The notes beneath the pieces are model-generated. The model saw only the letters and a program-made list of their open reading frames with translations. It was not told the origin of the DNA and made no database searches. A DNA stretch of 62,539 nucleotides from Heterostelium multicystogenum (taxonomy: Eukaryota; Evosea; Eumycetozoa; Acytosteliales; Acytosteliaceae), in the NCBI GenBank assembly GCA_003667245.1, contig RCNN01000291.1, forward strand, positions 1 to 62,539. The letters are read 5' to 3'. Position numbers and translations under genes: made by a program. Of this stretch, positions 44,969-56,569 are shown piece by piece (the first letter of the stretch is position 1; every line of letters begins with the position of its first letter).

Positions 44969-46245
44969 ACAAATTGGATTTTAATATGGAAATAATAGAA
45001 CTGAGTTTATCTAGTGATATAATTCGGGTTATTATTATTATTATTATGTTGTTGTTGTTGTTGTTGAACTCAGCTTCTTGTTATTCCCCCTTTTGTTTGT
45101 AATATGTTTTGATGGACTTGATTGGATATGAAATAAATAAGATTTTGACAATGAATACTATTTTTGACTATTGTATCTATTTTGGTGAATATATATATTT
45201 AATATGAAATGATAGTTATTGCTGTCTTATAGCATAAAGCGAAATCAATTTAATATTATTTAAATTTTATAAATTATATTAAATTGTAATATAAATAACT
45301 GGTAATAAATATTTTGAAATATCAGGTATGCAAATGTGTGGATCTGATGTTCTATAAAGTTTAAAGATATCCAATAATTATATAATATGTATATATGTAT
45401 GTATGTATTAATGGTGGTTTCCTCTTTTGTTGATGAATCGATAATGATTTGTTCGAATATGTAGGTATGTTGATATGATGCTAGGATGAGTATATGTATT
45501 AGATAATGTTTGTATTGCTTACCAACACAACAACAACAACAAATTTAAAAAATAATCATATCTTTAACATCAGACCAAGAATATAAGGATTTATGCATTC
45601 ATTAAATTAAACCATTCACCAAATGAGATTGTGTGTTTGTTGAGCTAGTGTGTGTGATTAAATTTAATTCACACACCCCGACCACCAATCAAAATTGATT
45701 ACACAGTTCCAATGTGAAATAATTCGTGACGCATTATCATTTGATTGTTTTAGAGGATTGAAATACTATTTATTTTATGATGATGCAAAGAATAGAATTG
45801 GTTCCTCACCAAAATTGATTTGGTTTCCAATGATCAACACATTACAAAACTTACATTACAGTAATTGTTACTACTTGTTATTAGTATGATTATATTGTTA
45901 CTTCTATTAATATTAATAATAATATTATTATGAATAATAAATCATGAAATTAATATATTTATTTAATTTCATTGTATATAATATATATATAAATATATTA
46001 GATAATAAAATAAGAGTTTTAGATTTAATTAAAGATTGTTTGTTTTTGTTGTTGGGTAATGTGCTAAGTTAGATTTGAATGATAAATAGGTTTGATGTTA
46101 TGTAAATTTAAGTTTTGAGAAATGGGCATTGTGAAGTTTAGATGTTCCATTGATAGCAAACTTTATTTTATAATAACTACTGTATTTCCTATCTAATAAA
46201 CAACCTGTCAAAAAATCCCAAAATAGACAGGATTTTTTTTAAACC
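44969..46245. other. Intergenic, no gene seen
   Basis: AT-rich, with a TTATTATTATTATTATGTTGTTGTTG tract at 45030-45066, a TATGTATGTATGTAT tract near 45395-45408 and a CAACAACAACAA tract at about 45528-45541. The open frame at 45695-45889 is not supported by composition. Confidence 0.4.
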
Positions 46246-46971
46246 TTAACTCCTGTTGAAAACTGTTTTGGTAATTCCAAAAACATAAAAAACAACAAAC
46301 AAAATAATGAAAAAAAACAAAAAGCTCCCCTGTCTTGATTGTTGTTGGAAGCAATAAAACTCAAAGATGTTTTTGGGTGATAAAAGACAAGATAACTGTT
46401 TACTTGTTATTGGGTGATTTACAAAAGATGAAAAACAACAAAACAAAAAGATTTGTATTATTAATAATAGATTACCTTCATTGATAGTTTGCATATCGAT
46501 ATTGGTCCTATTGAGTATTGCTAAGCCTGCATTTTGAAATAGATTGATTGGATTTAACTTTGCGCGAAGATTCGCAAATGTGTCATTGCTTTTGTTGGGG
46601 TTATCCTGTTCATATTTCTTTAGTTGTTCAGCGGCAACTGAATCCAAGTATTCATCAGTGATGTGTGCATATTTCCTGTGTTCTTCAAGCAGAATTCGGA
46701 ATATTTCTTTCTTTTCCTCGTATGTAAGCTCCCACTCCTCTTTTTCCATAGAGGGAGCTCGCACTACACCATTGTTTGAATTTGAAACATAGATTGTAGA
46801 TGATGTTGATGGTGCTGAAGATGGTGTCAAAGTAGTAGTAGTTGAAGTACAACTAGTTGGATGAGGTGGTGCAGTTGATTCAACTAAAGAATGTGAAGAC
46901 ATGGTTTCTTCGCCTGGTGTAGACGGTAATTGTGAGATTGATTGTGCTACCTCGTCTATCTCTTCTCTCAT
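46246..46971 (-). CDS. Hypothetical, possibly tail-anchored protein
   Basis: The start MREEIDEVAQSISQLPSTPG leads into a Ser/Thr/Pro-rich stretch, then a helical segment (WELTYEEKKEIFRILLEEHR, DEYLDSVAAEQLKKYEQDNP) of about 90 residues. The C-terminus is a strongly hydrophobic helix (FLFFFIILFVVFYVFGI) followed by TKTVFNRS, as in tail-anchored proteins. The 147 bases between INEG and the hydrophobic end begin GTAATC and end AAGACAG and look like an intron, but they are also open and in frame, and the splice phases do not fit perfectly. I do not recognise the family. Confidence 0.55.
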   Translation of the reverse strand: MREEIDEVAQSISQLPSTPGEETMSSHSLVESTAPPHPTSCTSTTTTLTPSSAPSTSSTIYVSNSNNGVVRAPSMEKEEWELTYEEKKEIFRILLEEHRKYAHITDEYLDSVAAEQLKKYEQDNPNKSNDTFANLRAKLNPINLFQNAGLAILNRTNIDMQTINEGNLLLIIQIFLFCCFSSFVNHPITSKQLSCLLSPKNIFEFYCFQQQSRQGSFLFFFIILFVVFYVFGITKTVFNRS

Positions 46972-47441
46972 TCTAGTTATTAAATGATTATATTAATATT
47001 GTGTGAGCTACTACTAACTATTTCGTTAGTATTAATACATTATAAAGTAATAGAATAAATAATAATATAAACAAATAATAATAAGAAAACAATAATAAAT
47101 AATTAAAAAATAATTTGCTATTTTGTTGTGACTAACGATTAGTAGATTTTTATAAATTAAATGGTAGGAAGCAATGAAGGACTTCTCACTGCTTGCATCA
47201 CTGTAAAATATCACAAAAACAAAATTGTCAAAATTTGATTTGTTTTTTTGTTTTTTTTGAATGATTTGGTATGTTGCTATCGGGTTCAATCCAAAGACAA
47301 ATCCCACATTAAGATCGAAGAAATGTTGACATTTGCGAAAAGGTCCCATACCAGGATACAGATTTTAATTTTTTAAATAGATTTTTATTATAAGTGAACT
47401 TACAAACATTAAAAACAATAGAATTTGAGAAAAACATAACC
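46972..47441. other. Intergenic, no gene supported
   Basis: Between the hypothetical gene and the P450 3' end. An open frame at 47032-47349 (minus) has a Tyr/Ile/Phe-only C-terminus typical of translated AT-rich spacer, so I do not call it. Confidence 0.4.
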
Positions 47442-49343
47442 TTATGTATACTTTTCGTGATCGAATTTTAATCGATTATCACTTGTTTCAGATAATCTTG
47501 ATTCTAACCTAACTCCAAATTCTCTGGGATGAATAGTTAAACCAAATACTGGAAATAACAATCTAATTAGATTTTAGATATTAGGAATAAGAAAAAATTA
47601 CATACATTCATAGTCATCAATTAATTTTCCATCTATTGACGATATTTTTGAAATTTAAAAGAATATATACAAGTGCAATATAAATTTCATCCATTGCCAT
47701 ACTATTTGAGAAAGTAATGTTAATAAAAGTATCTAGATACTTTGGGAAGAACTAGGTTACTTACTTTAATCCAAGGCAGTTTCTAGGACCTACTCCAAAA
47801 GGAATCCAATGTTCTGTATGATTATTATTTAAAAAACTCTCAGGGATAAACCTTTCAGGTTCTTTCCAATACTTTTCGTTATGATGGATAGCATATATAT
47901 TCATCATGACTAGGTCCTTGTGGAAATATTAGTATTACAATTTATTTACATTGAAAGAGCTTATTTTAGACTTACTCCATTTTTAATTACAGTATCTCCA
48001 ATTTGTACATCTTTCAGAGCAAACTCTGGGAGCACCAAGACTTGCTATAGGTCTAATTCTAAGAATCTCTTTGATGATAGCAGCTATATATGGGGTATTG
48101 ATTCTATCTGATAGTTTAGGACTTCTTCGTCCAATAGCATGAAGAATTTCTTGATATGCTTTTTCTTGAATTTCAGGGTAATTACACATATAAATGAATA
48201 ACCATTCAATTGACGATGAGGAAGTATCAGTGCCTACTCCGATTAGATCACTTCCTATACCAATAATATTAGATTCTCTATCATAGGGATAATTTGAAGA
48301 AATGATCATATCAAATAAATCTCTTGGACTAAAGAATAAAAGATATAAGAAATTAATACTTATAGAATATAAAACTAAGATGGTTTGAATTACTTTTTAG
48401 AATCTATATCTTTAAGATGTATATGATATAAATCTTCTATGTAAGATCTAATAAAGTTTAAAGCATCTCCAACCTTATACTCCAAATACAATAAAGATAA
48501 TGGATGAAGCATAGTAAAATAATCAAATAGATTACCTGTTCCACAGTTTTCAAAAACGCAATTGACCGATTCCATTAGTCTTTTTGACTTTGTACATAGG
48601 GATTTCTTTTCATCATAAGGAATCTCTATACTATACACCATATTCAATATAATATTTATAGAAAATGTTTGAATAAATGTTTTAGGATAAAACTGTTGAA
48701 AATTAGTAAATATATTCCAGTAATTAGTAGTGAGAGCTTACAATATGAGAAGAGTTTTGATATTCTTTCATTTTGTTAACTAATAATTTGCATTGTTTTT
48801 CATATATTGGAGATATCTTTTTAAGATTTAATTTGGTAAAAGCATTAGCAATGGTATTTCGATTTGATTTCCATAAATGATAGTCAGCAGATGAAATATC
48901 ACGAAATCCACCAGTAAAAAATTCATAAGATGGAAGGTGAGGTCTATCGGTAAAGGATTCAAAGTTCTTAACCCAAATTTCCCTAATTTTATTAGGGTCA
49001 CTAATGACTACCGTTTTATATTCACCCAAATACATTCTGAAATCACCATATTTTTCAGACCATCTTTTGAATGTTAGATGAGGTCTCTGACCTTGAATAA
49101 TGATTAGTAATTTTCTCATGAGTAAGGGTAACTACTTATTAAATACCTAAATACAATAAGCTACCAAATATAGGTAATTCAATTGGACCTTTAAAAGTTT
49201 CCCCATAAGAGAAGTTTTTCTTTATCTTTAAAACCAATATTTATTAAATAGGGTCAAATTTCAAAAAAGTTAAAGATATACTTACAAATGATTTAATTAA
49301 ATATAAAAATATAGCTATAAAAATAGTTAGAAAAATATTCATG
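47442..49343 (-). CDS. Cytochrome P450
   Basis: At least six exons. The ATG at 49343 opens a membrane anchor (MNIFLTIFIAIFLYLIKSF), then a proline-rich hinge KGPIELPIFGSLLYL, RWSEKYGDFRMYLGEY, the I-helix GVGTDTSSSSIEWL (oxygen-binding Thr), the K-helix KEILRIRP (ExxR), and the heme loop PFGVGPRNCLGL near 47785. The C-terminus is GLTIHPREFGVRLESR. It is a microsomal monooxygenase; dictyostelids have expanded CYP families, and the substrate cannot be told. The frame breaks at an extra A near 48004 (CSEDVQIGDTVIKNG after correction). The first two exons are short (19 and about 25 codons). Confidence 0.93.
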
Positions 49344-50237
49344 TTTATACTGGTTTGAATAATAACTTAGATTAACAATGTGTTACGTATTTTTGTTATA
49401 ATTGAAATATCGAAATGAATTGAAGAATATACATATATGTATATATATGTTTATTAGATCTAAATAAATCTAGCTTGCATCAGATGAAACTACATGGTTG
49501 TTATTAAAAAAATGGTTCATCTATGAATCTATTTTTGTTGATTGTATAATTGTAAATGGGGGGAGGAGGGGGATAAAATAATGTTGATTTATTTAGCTTC
49601 TTTTGGTAGATGTGTGACCATTGATTGATTTTTACTTGTATTTGTAAAGTTACCGGGTTTATTTTTTTTGTACAAAGGATTTTTATTTTAAATACTTGAT
49701 AAACTTTTTTTAATAATTTGAACATACGAATCGGATTCTCCCTATAGATATAACCCTTTATTTTTGGAAGTTATACTGGTATGCGAAAGTATTGATATAA
49801 AAATAGCACAGCTTGAGGTTATTAGATTGATCAACAAAAACAACAAATACACGGTAATATTACAGATACCAATTTTAAATTAGACTTATTTGACTTTACA
49901 TTACAATAGTATTTTGCACCTATGTGTTTTTGAAAACATTATAAACTTAAGATATCTTTAATGTAAGTTCCCAAAGTGGTGAAATACCATACCAAATTTA
50001 AACAAATGGATACCACATAATTAATTAAAAAAGGAAATTTTTGTTTTTTGGGAAAAGGTAAAAAAACAAAGAAAAAAAAACATAAAAATTTCAAGAATAA
50101 ATGATAACCAAAGTGCATCAATTATGAATCTTTAAAGGAATTTATGATTCTGAATTTACAATCAATCTTTGTAAAGTTTCTACTTCAAACTATTTTGTAC
50201 AATTGAAAGAAATTCATTCAAAACAATAGATTGTAGA
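49344..50237. other. Upstream region between divergent P450 and phosphoesterase genes
   Basis: 890 bases, AT-rich. It has ATACATATATGTATATATATG at 49429-49449 near the P450 start, a G-rich block GGGGGGAGGAGGGGG at 49558-49572 that is exceptional in this composition, and A/T runs at 50040-50090. No gene is seen. Confidence 0.4.
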
Positions 50238-51263
50238 ATGGTTAAAGTTTATTGTGTATCTGATATTCATACGGACTTTCCTGCGAATATGGAATATATT
50301 AAAACCTTACCAGTAGAAAATAATAGTATTCTTATTGTGTGTGGAGATATATCTGATAATGTAAAAGTAATCGAAGATACTTTATTGTTACTTAAAACCA
50401 AGTACCCCTCTGGTGTATGTTTTATTCCAGGTAATCATGAGCTCTGGTGTGGAAGATCTGATCAGGTAAGATTATGGTTCATATAACATCTTTGTGTTGA
50501 TATTAATGTTTTCTTATAGTGTACAGACTCTATGCAAAAATTGGAAATGATTTATAGTATCTGTAGTAGGACAGGAACAATCATTAATCCAACTAAAATT
50601 CATAACAATGTGAGTATTTAGAGTGGAGATATTGATATTCATTTATTAATCCAAATATTCTATTGAAGTTGGCTATTTTTCCAATGCTAGGTTGGCATCA
50701 CCCATCTTTTGATGAAGAATGGTGCAAACTCGATGATACCCAAAAAATTAAAACTTACGATGATCTGTATCATAGATGGGGTGACTTTAGACATTCTAAA
50801 TGGGATATTCCTCATATTCAAGTAGCTGGAAGATTTTTGAAAATGAACGAAAAACTCATTCAAGATTTCAAAGCTCAACATCAACAATCTTATCCTGCAA
50901 ATATTATTACCCTCTCTCATTTTGTTCCAAGAAGAGAACTGCTTCCACCAAGATCTCAATTATTACGACACCATCTTCCATTGGTAGTAGGTGCAGTAGA
51001 ATTAGATACTCAACTAAGAGAAATTGGATCATCTGTACATGTGTTCGGACATACACACATAAACTGTAAGAGTTTTGTCTTGATATAAATGACTCAATCA
51101 ACTTACATTTTTGTTTTCAGATGATGTACTTATCGATAATGTTAGATATGTTCAACATGCTTTTGGTAGTCCAGATGAGAGAGCAGGATGGATGAAACCA
51201 TATATCACTGGGCCATACCTTCCAAAACTTATATACCAAGATGATTTTAATGTAAATACATAG
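50238..51263 (+). CDS. Calcineurin-like metallophosphoesterase (second)
   Basis: Four exons, 50238-50465, 50520-50609, 50669-51065 and 51121-51263, give 285 residues with consistent phases and no frame breaks. Motifs: VYCVSDIHTDF (DxH), IVCGDISDN (GD), FIPGNHELW (GNHE), ITLSHFVPR (SH) and VFGHTHINY (GHxH). The insertion with WHHPSFDEEWCKLDD and RWGDFRHSKW is typical of a stand-alone phosphoesterase subgroup found in many protists and bacteria. The substrate is unknown. It is not closely similar to the other metallophosphoesterase in the window. Confidence 0.92.
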
Positions 51264-52147
<884 letters not shown>

Positions 52148-52176
52148 CTTCCGCATCCGGGTGATTTCTTGAAAAA

Positions 52177-52266
52177 TCCGACTTGCCAGACTCGAACTAG
52201 CAACCTTTTGATATCTCTTGTGATACAAACTACAGTCAAACACTCTACCACTTGAGTTAAAGTCGG
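52177..52266 (-). tRNA. tRNA-Tyr (GTA) with intron
   Basis: Cloverleaf on the minus strand: acceptor CCGACTT/AAGTCGG with discriminator A, D stem ACTC/GAGT, anticodon stem TTTGA/TCAAA with loop C-T-G-T-A-G-A, and T arm GCTAG-TTCGAGT-CTGGC. A 17-base intron (52229-52213) sits directly after position 37, the canonical eukaryotic site, as is common for tRNA-Tyr. A TTTTT terminator follows the discriminator. A and B boxes are recognisable (TAACTCAAGTGG; AGTTCGAGTCT). Confidence 0.93.
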
Positions 52267-52501
52267 TTTATGATTTTTCAAAAAAAATGAAAATTTTTAC
52301 AATTAAAAGTCATTTTTTTAGAATTATATAAATAAAATAATTTACTAAATACTAATTCTCACAAAGCAATAACCTTCCAGCCAGCCATTTAATTAGACAA
52401 ATGTAAATCTAAATCATTATTGGAGCTTGAATTGATGTTTATTAGTGACATAACATTTGATAGTGCAAAGAACAGCAAAAGCATGTACAAATTTATGAAA
52501 T

Positions 52502-53611
52502 CTAATCTAAAGTTGAGGAGGCTTGTGTATTGGATGTAGTAAGTGTTGGCTTTACTTTGTAGGTATCCATTGTAATTGGTTGGCTATTTTCTTGAATTTT
52601 CTCAGTCTCTTTCTCTACTTTTGGTGTATTTGTAGTTGTTGTTTCAGATAATACAGGCTCCTCTTTGTTATTGTTGTTATTATTATTGGTTTTATCGTCA
52701 AAACTAACAATCTTGTGTGTTGGGTCATTTTTATCGCTTACAGTCTCGACCATTGATTTTTGATCATTAATTTCCTTCAATACTGCATTGAAATCAAATC
52801 TTTGGGGATTGTAAGTGAATGTCTGCATAATGTTAAACTTTTTATCATCCAATAAAAAGACTTGGGTTTGATTATAGAGATACTGTGCTTGAATTGTATT
52901 TAATACTTCGCTTTAAAGTGAAAATAAGTAATGGTTTGTTAATAACAATATGTTTGATTGTGAAAGGGTCTCAACTTACAGATTTGGGTCGGCTCTCATC
53001 AAAACAATACCTTTAGACTCCAAGAGATCGGTATAGTGTGCTGCTGATAGCCATGGTACGGCATTGACAGTGTACTTTTTATATTGGTCCAAATAGGTAT
53101 ACATGAAATAATCTTCTTGCCATTGATAGAGGATTGAAATATATCCCTTGTCTCCTGGCAATGGGAATACAAAGAGAGGGCACGACTTTGCGCGCTGCTT
53201 TAGTTTGTTGTAGGTTTCGGCGGGAATGACTGCGCAGATCGAATCCTTTTTAGCGTGATAACGCAACCAGATCTCTTTGATGGTCTCTGGTGACTCTTTT
53301 TGGAGCAATTCGAGCTTAACAATTTCATTGAGAGTTGGGGGTGGACCTAAGTAAGGTGCTGGTTTAAAACCGGGCTTAGTCGAGTAAAATCGGTTTCCCT
53401 GAAGAGCAGCTGCACATTGCGATATCTTTGGTAGCTGTGCTTTTGTTTGAATATTTGATTTCTTCTTTTGTGACATTGTATCGGGTGCAGTAGATTGACT
53501 TTGCAATGGTTTGAAAAGAAGCGATGTGCTTTTTGTTGCTGTTGTAGTTGTTGATAATGACAATGTAGTAAATCTATCAACTACACCTTTAAGTTTATTA
53601 ACTCGTAACAT
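52502..53611 (-). CDS. atpaf1: ATP synthase F1 assembly factor 1 (ATP11/ATPAF1)
   Basis: Exons 53611-52980 and 52910-52502 encode about 346 residues. The first ~75 residues form a basic Ser/Thr-rich mitochondrial leader. The ATP11 domain follows: TLNEIVKLELLQKESPETIK, IWLRYHAKKDSICAVIP, CPLFVFPLPGDKGY, WLSAAHYTDLLESKGIVLM. The protein is the chaperone for the F1 beta subunit during assembly. The C-terminal ~90 residues (Asn/Thr-rich, after NIMQTFTYNP) are a low-complexity extension. No frame breaks. Confidence 0.95.
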
Positions 53612-54056
53612 TAGATAGGAATGTCAATAAACAATACGGTTTAAGTTTTTGATTGTTACTTTGGTTGTGCTCACCAAAATCTAAAAAACTTGTTTTTTTT
53701 TTATTTTTGCAAGTCATGAATACAATGAATGATAAATCTATCGGTAATACTAATAATTGCATTTATTCTCAACTACATTTGTTTGGATTATTCAATATCA
53801 AATCATGATCAAAGATATATATAAGATTCAAAAATAATTTTTTTGTTTGTTAAAGATCAAAGATATCAAGCTCTTAGGTTTGAAACTTCTGAATGTTGAT
53901 TAGTATTGTTTTTTGACATCGTATATATAACCCTGTTTTTGTTTTTTGACATGTCCTGAAATGTAAACACGTTTAGTATCGGTTGGGGCCAATAAATCTT
54001 ATCATTTTCATTTTAGCATATCAATTTATAACAATAAAAAGTGTATTATTACCATC
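53612..54056. other. Intergenic, divergent promoters
   Basis: 445 bases, AT-rich, between the divergent ATPAF1 and GNAT genes. A TATATATAA element at 53922-53930 lies about 130 bases before the GNAT start. No gene is seen. Confidence 0.4.
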
Positions 54057-54602
54057 ATGATTAGCAACAATTTTGAAAACTCTAATGGAGCTTCATCACC
54101 CAAAAGCAAAGCAATTATAAGATCAATGTCTATTCAAGATAATGCAGCTATTGCAGCTATTATTCGTTCAGTATCGGCTGAGCACGGTTTGGTCAGTACA
54201 CCTGATAAAGCATTTGCCGTTTCGGATCCTATTCTAGATACCCTTTATCAATTTTATACATCGAGTGAGAAGAATGCATATTGGGTTATTGAACAAGATG
54301 GCAAAGTTATTGGAGGTGGTGGTGTTGCTATTCTAGCAGGAAGTGAAGCCGAAGACATATGCGAACTACAAAAATTCTATTTCCTCCCAGAGGCACGTGG
54401 TCAAGGATTTGCAAAGACAATAGTCTCAATGGCACTGGAGCACGCATCCAAACATAAATTCAAATCATGTTATTTAGAGACAACAACTTTCTTGAAGCAA
54501 GCTGTAAGACTCTACGAATATTTAGGCTTCAAACATTTACAGGGTCCAATAGGATCCACTGGTCATACCTCTTGCGATGTTTGGATGCTGAAAGAACTAT
54601 AA
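54057..54602 (+). CDS. GNAT family N-acetyltransferase
   Basis: A single exon, 181 residues. The GNAT core is clear: [18 protein letters not shown] (beta1-alpha1), [17 protein letters not shown], motif [21 protein letters not shown] with the acetyl-CoA pyrophosphate loop RGQGFA, and motif [21 protein letters not shown]. The substrate is unknown; the layout resembles small-molecule or N-terminal acetyltransferases of the PhnO/RimI-like broad group. No targeting signal. Confidence 0.9.
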   Translation: MISNNFENSNGASSPKSKAIIRSMSIQDNAAIAAIIRSVSAEHGLVSTPDKAFAVSDPILDTLYQFYTSSEKNAYWVIEQDGKVIGGGGVAILAGSEAEDICELQKFYFLPEARGQGFAKTIVSMALEHASKHKFKSCYLETTTFLKQAVRLYEYLGFKHLQGPIGSTGHTSCDVWMLKEL

Positions 54603-54825
54603 ATAAAAATAATTGGACTGTCAGAGTTTAATTGAAAAAACCAAACAAAAAAAATGAAATTGGTTGCTTGATATTAAATTGAGATATGTTTTTGTTGTGG
54701 TTAAAAATAAACATATTTTACACCTGGGTGTTATACAGGTGATATATTATTAATTGTATTTCCAAGCTATGGAGTTTGAATAAAGTGGATAGACATTATT
54801 TCTATTATCAACCGTAGCAACCAGA

Positions 54826-56431
54826 ATGATAGTGTCATCTTCTATTTCAAATTGTATAAAGATTGCCTTTCAAAAGATCATAGACTACTTTCCAAAATAT
54901 AGACCAAATCATGTGAGAGGTGCATTGATTTTGCCTGAAGAAAGACTACCATCATGGCTGACAATGGTTGCCCTGGCATTCCAACATATATTGGCTATGT
55001 TTGGTGCGACTGTAGTTAGTCCTGTATTGATGGGCTTCGATAATAATACTGCTTTGCTATTCTCTGGTTAGTTGGATTAAAAAGATAGATGCTTCACTCC
55101 ATGTTGCTAATAATTATATGACTATAGGTGTTGGTACTATAGTATTTTATATTTGTACAGGCGGAAAGGTACCTTCGTATGTAGGTTCATCTTTTGCTTT
55201 TATCAGTGTTGTAAACTCGGCTACTGGTTATAAGTTTGCAAGAGGCCACAGAAACCCACACATAGATATTGCAAGCGGAGGTATTCTGATATGTGGAGTG
55301 ATATACCTGTTTATAGCGATTTTAGTAATGATTTTTGGTTCAAGGTGGTTGGAAATATTGATGCCACCTACGGTAACTGGTGCTGTTGTCTTAGCAATAG
55401 GAATCAATTTAGCAGGATCGGCAGTAAGACAGGCAGCCACTACAGGATTTGACGCCTGGATGGCACTTGTGACAGTTATTTCTGTTTCAATTGTTATGAT
55501 TCATGCACCCAAGAAGATTCAAAGACTTCCAGTACTGATAGGTGGTATATTCAGCTATCTGATATACTTGTTTTTCAGTCTCGGTGGAATAGGTCCTGGG
55601 ATAGATTTCACAGAAGTCAGAGAATCCAAATGGATAGGTGGGCCACCTATCACTCAACCTAAATTTGAATCCAGTGCAATCTCTGTCATTGCACCTGTGG
55701 CAATTATTTTGGCAGCAGAGAACATTGGACATGTTAAAGCAGTTGGATCGATGACTGGAAAGAATTTGGATGGCATGCTAGGCAGGGCATTTTTGGGTGA
55801 TGCTATAGCAACCATTCTGGCTGGTGCATTTGGAAGTGTAGGAACAACAACTTATGCTGAAAATATCGGTGTGATGAGTATCACCAAAATATTTTCAACA
55901 ATAACATTTCTTTTTGCTGGTGTTGTAGCTATAGTGCTGGGTGTTCTGCCAATCTTTGGCGCTGTGGTGCGTACGATACCACCAGGTATTTTTGGAGGAC
56001 TTTCCATAATTCTATTTGGAATCATCGCAATAACAGGTGCCAAAATTTGGATCGAAAATGAAGTGGATTTTTCCAAACCTCGTAACTTACTGACAGCAGG
56101 CATTGCTGTTGTCCTCGGTGGAGGAATGGTCGATGGAATAATGGTGAGTTGGGGCATCATCAAAATAGATGGTATTGGTTGCGCAACGCTGGGTGCCATT
56201 ATACTCTACCAACTGTACAGGGAAGACTGGGGAGATATATTTAGAAATGTATATACAAAGATGAGAGGTGTCAAAGACAACAGAAGAAACAGCAGTTGCA
56301 ATAAAGAAGAGGATGAGATCTGCATGGAAACCATCATAACTAATGAAGACTCTGAAGAAAAGCAGGAATCACATATTGATTCAATCAGTGAAGATCAAGA
56401 TAACAATAAAGCAAAACTAGAAATGAGTTAA
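54826..56431 (+). CDS. NCS2 nucleobase transporter (uracil/xanthine permease type)
   Basis: Exons 54826-55066 and 55128-56431 encode 514 residues with about 12-14 membrane helices. RLPSWLTMVALAFQHILAMF opens the first helix, GTIVFYICTGGKVPSYVGSS and TTYAENIGVMSITK match the UraA/RutG signature regions, and AIILAAENIGHVKAV carries the substrate-site Glu. It would take up uracil or a related base with a proton. The acidic C-terminal tail (after about residue 450) is cytosolic. No frame breaks. Confidence 0.93.
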
Positions 56432-56569
56432 ATCAAAAAGAATGGACAAACTTTGTTCTTGGTATTTTTTTTGCACAATTAAAAACGATCGCGCGACTTG
56501 TTAACTTCAAGAATGTTTAAAAAAGTATTTTAGTTGATTATAAAACTCTTTAATTAAAGCTATAATAAT

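Noticed and set aside
45695..45889. Short plus-strand open frame
   Set aside because: Sixty-four codons with no conserved pattern and no splice partner.
47032..47349. 105-codon open frame on the minus strand
   Set aside because: The C-terminal half is almost only Tyr, Ile, Leu and Phe, as expected from AT-rich spacer; no domain or splice support.
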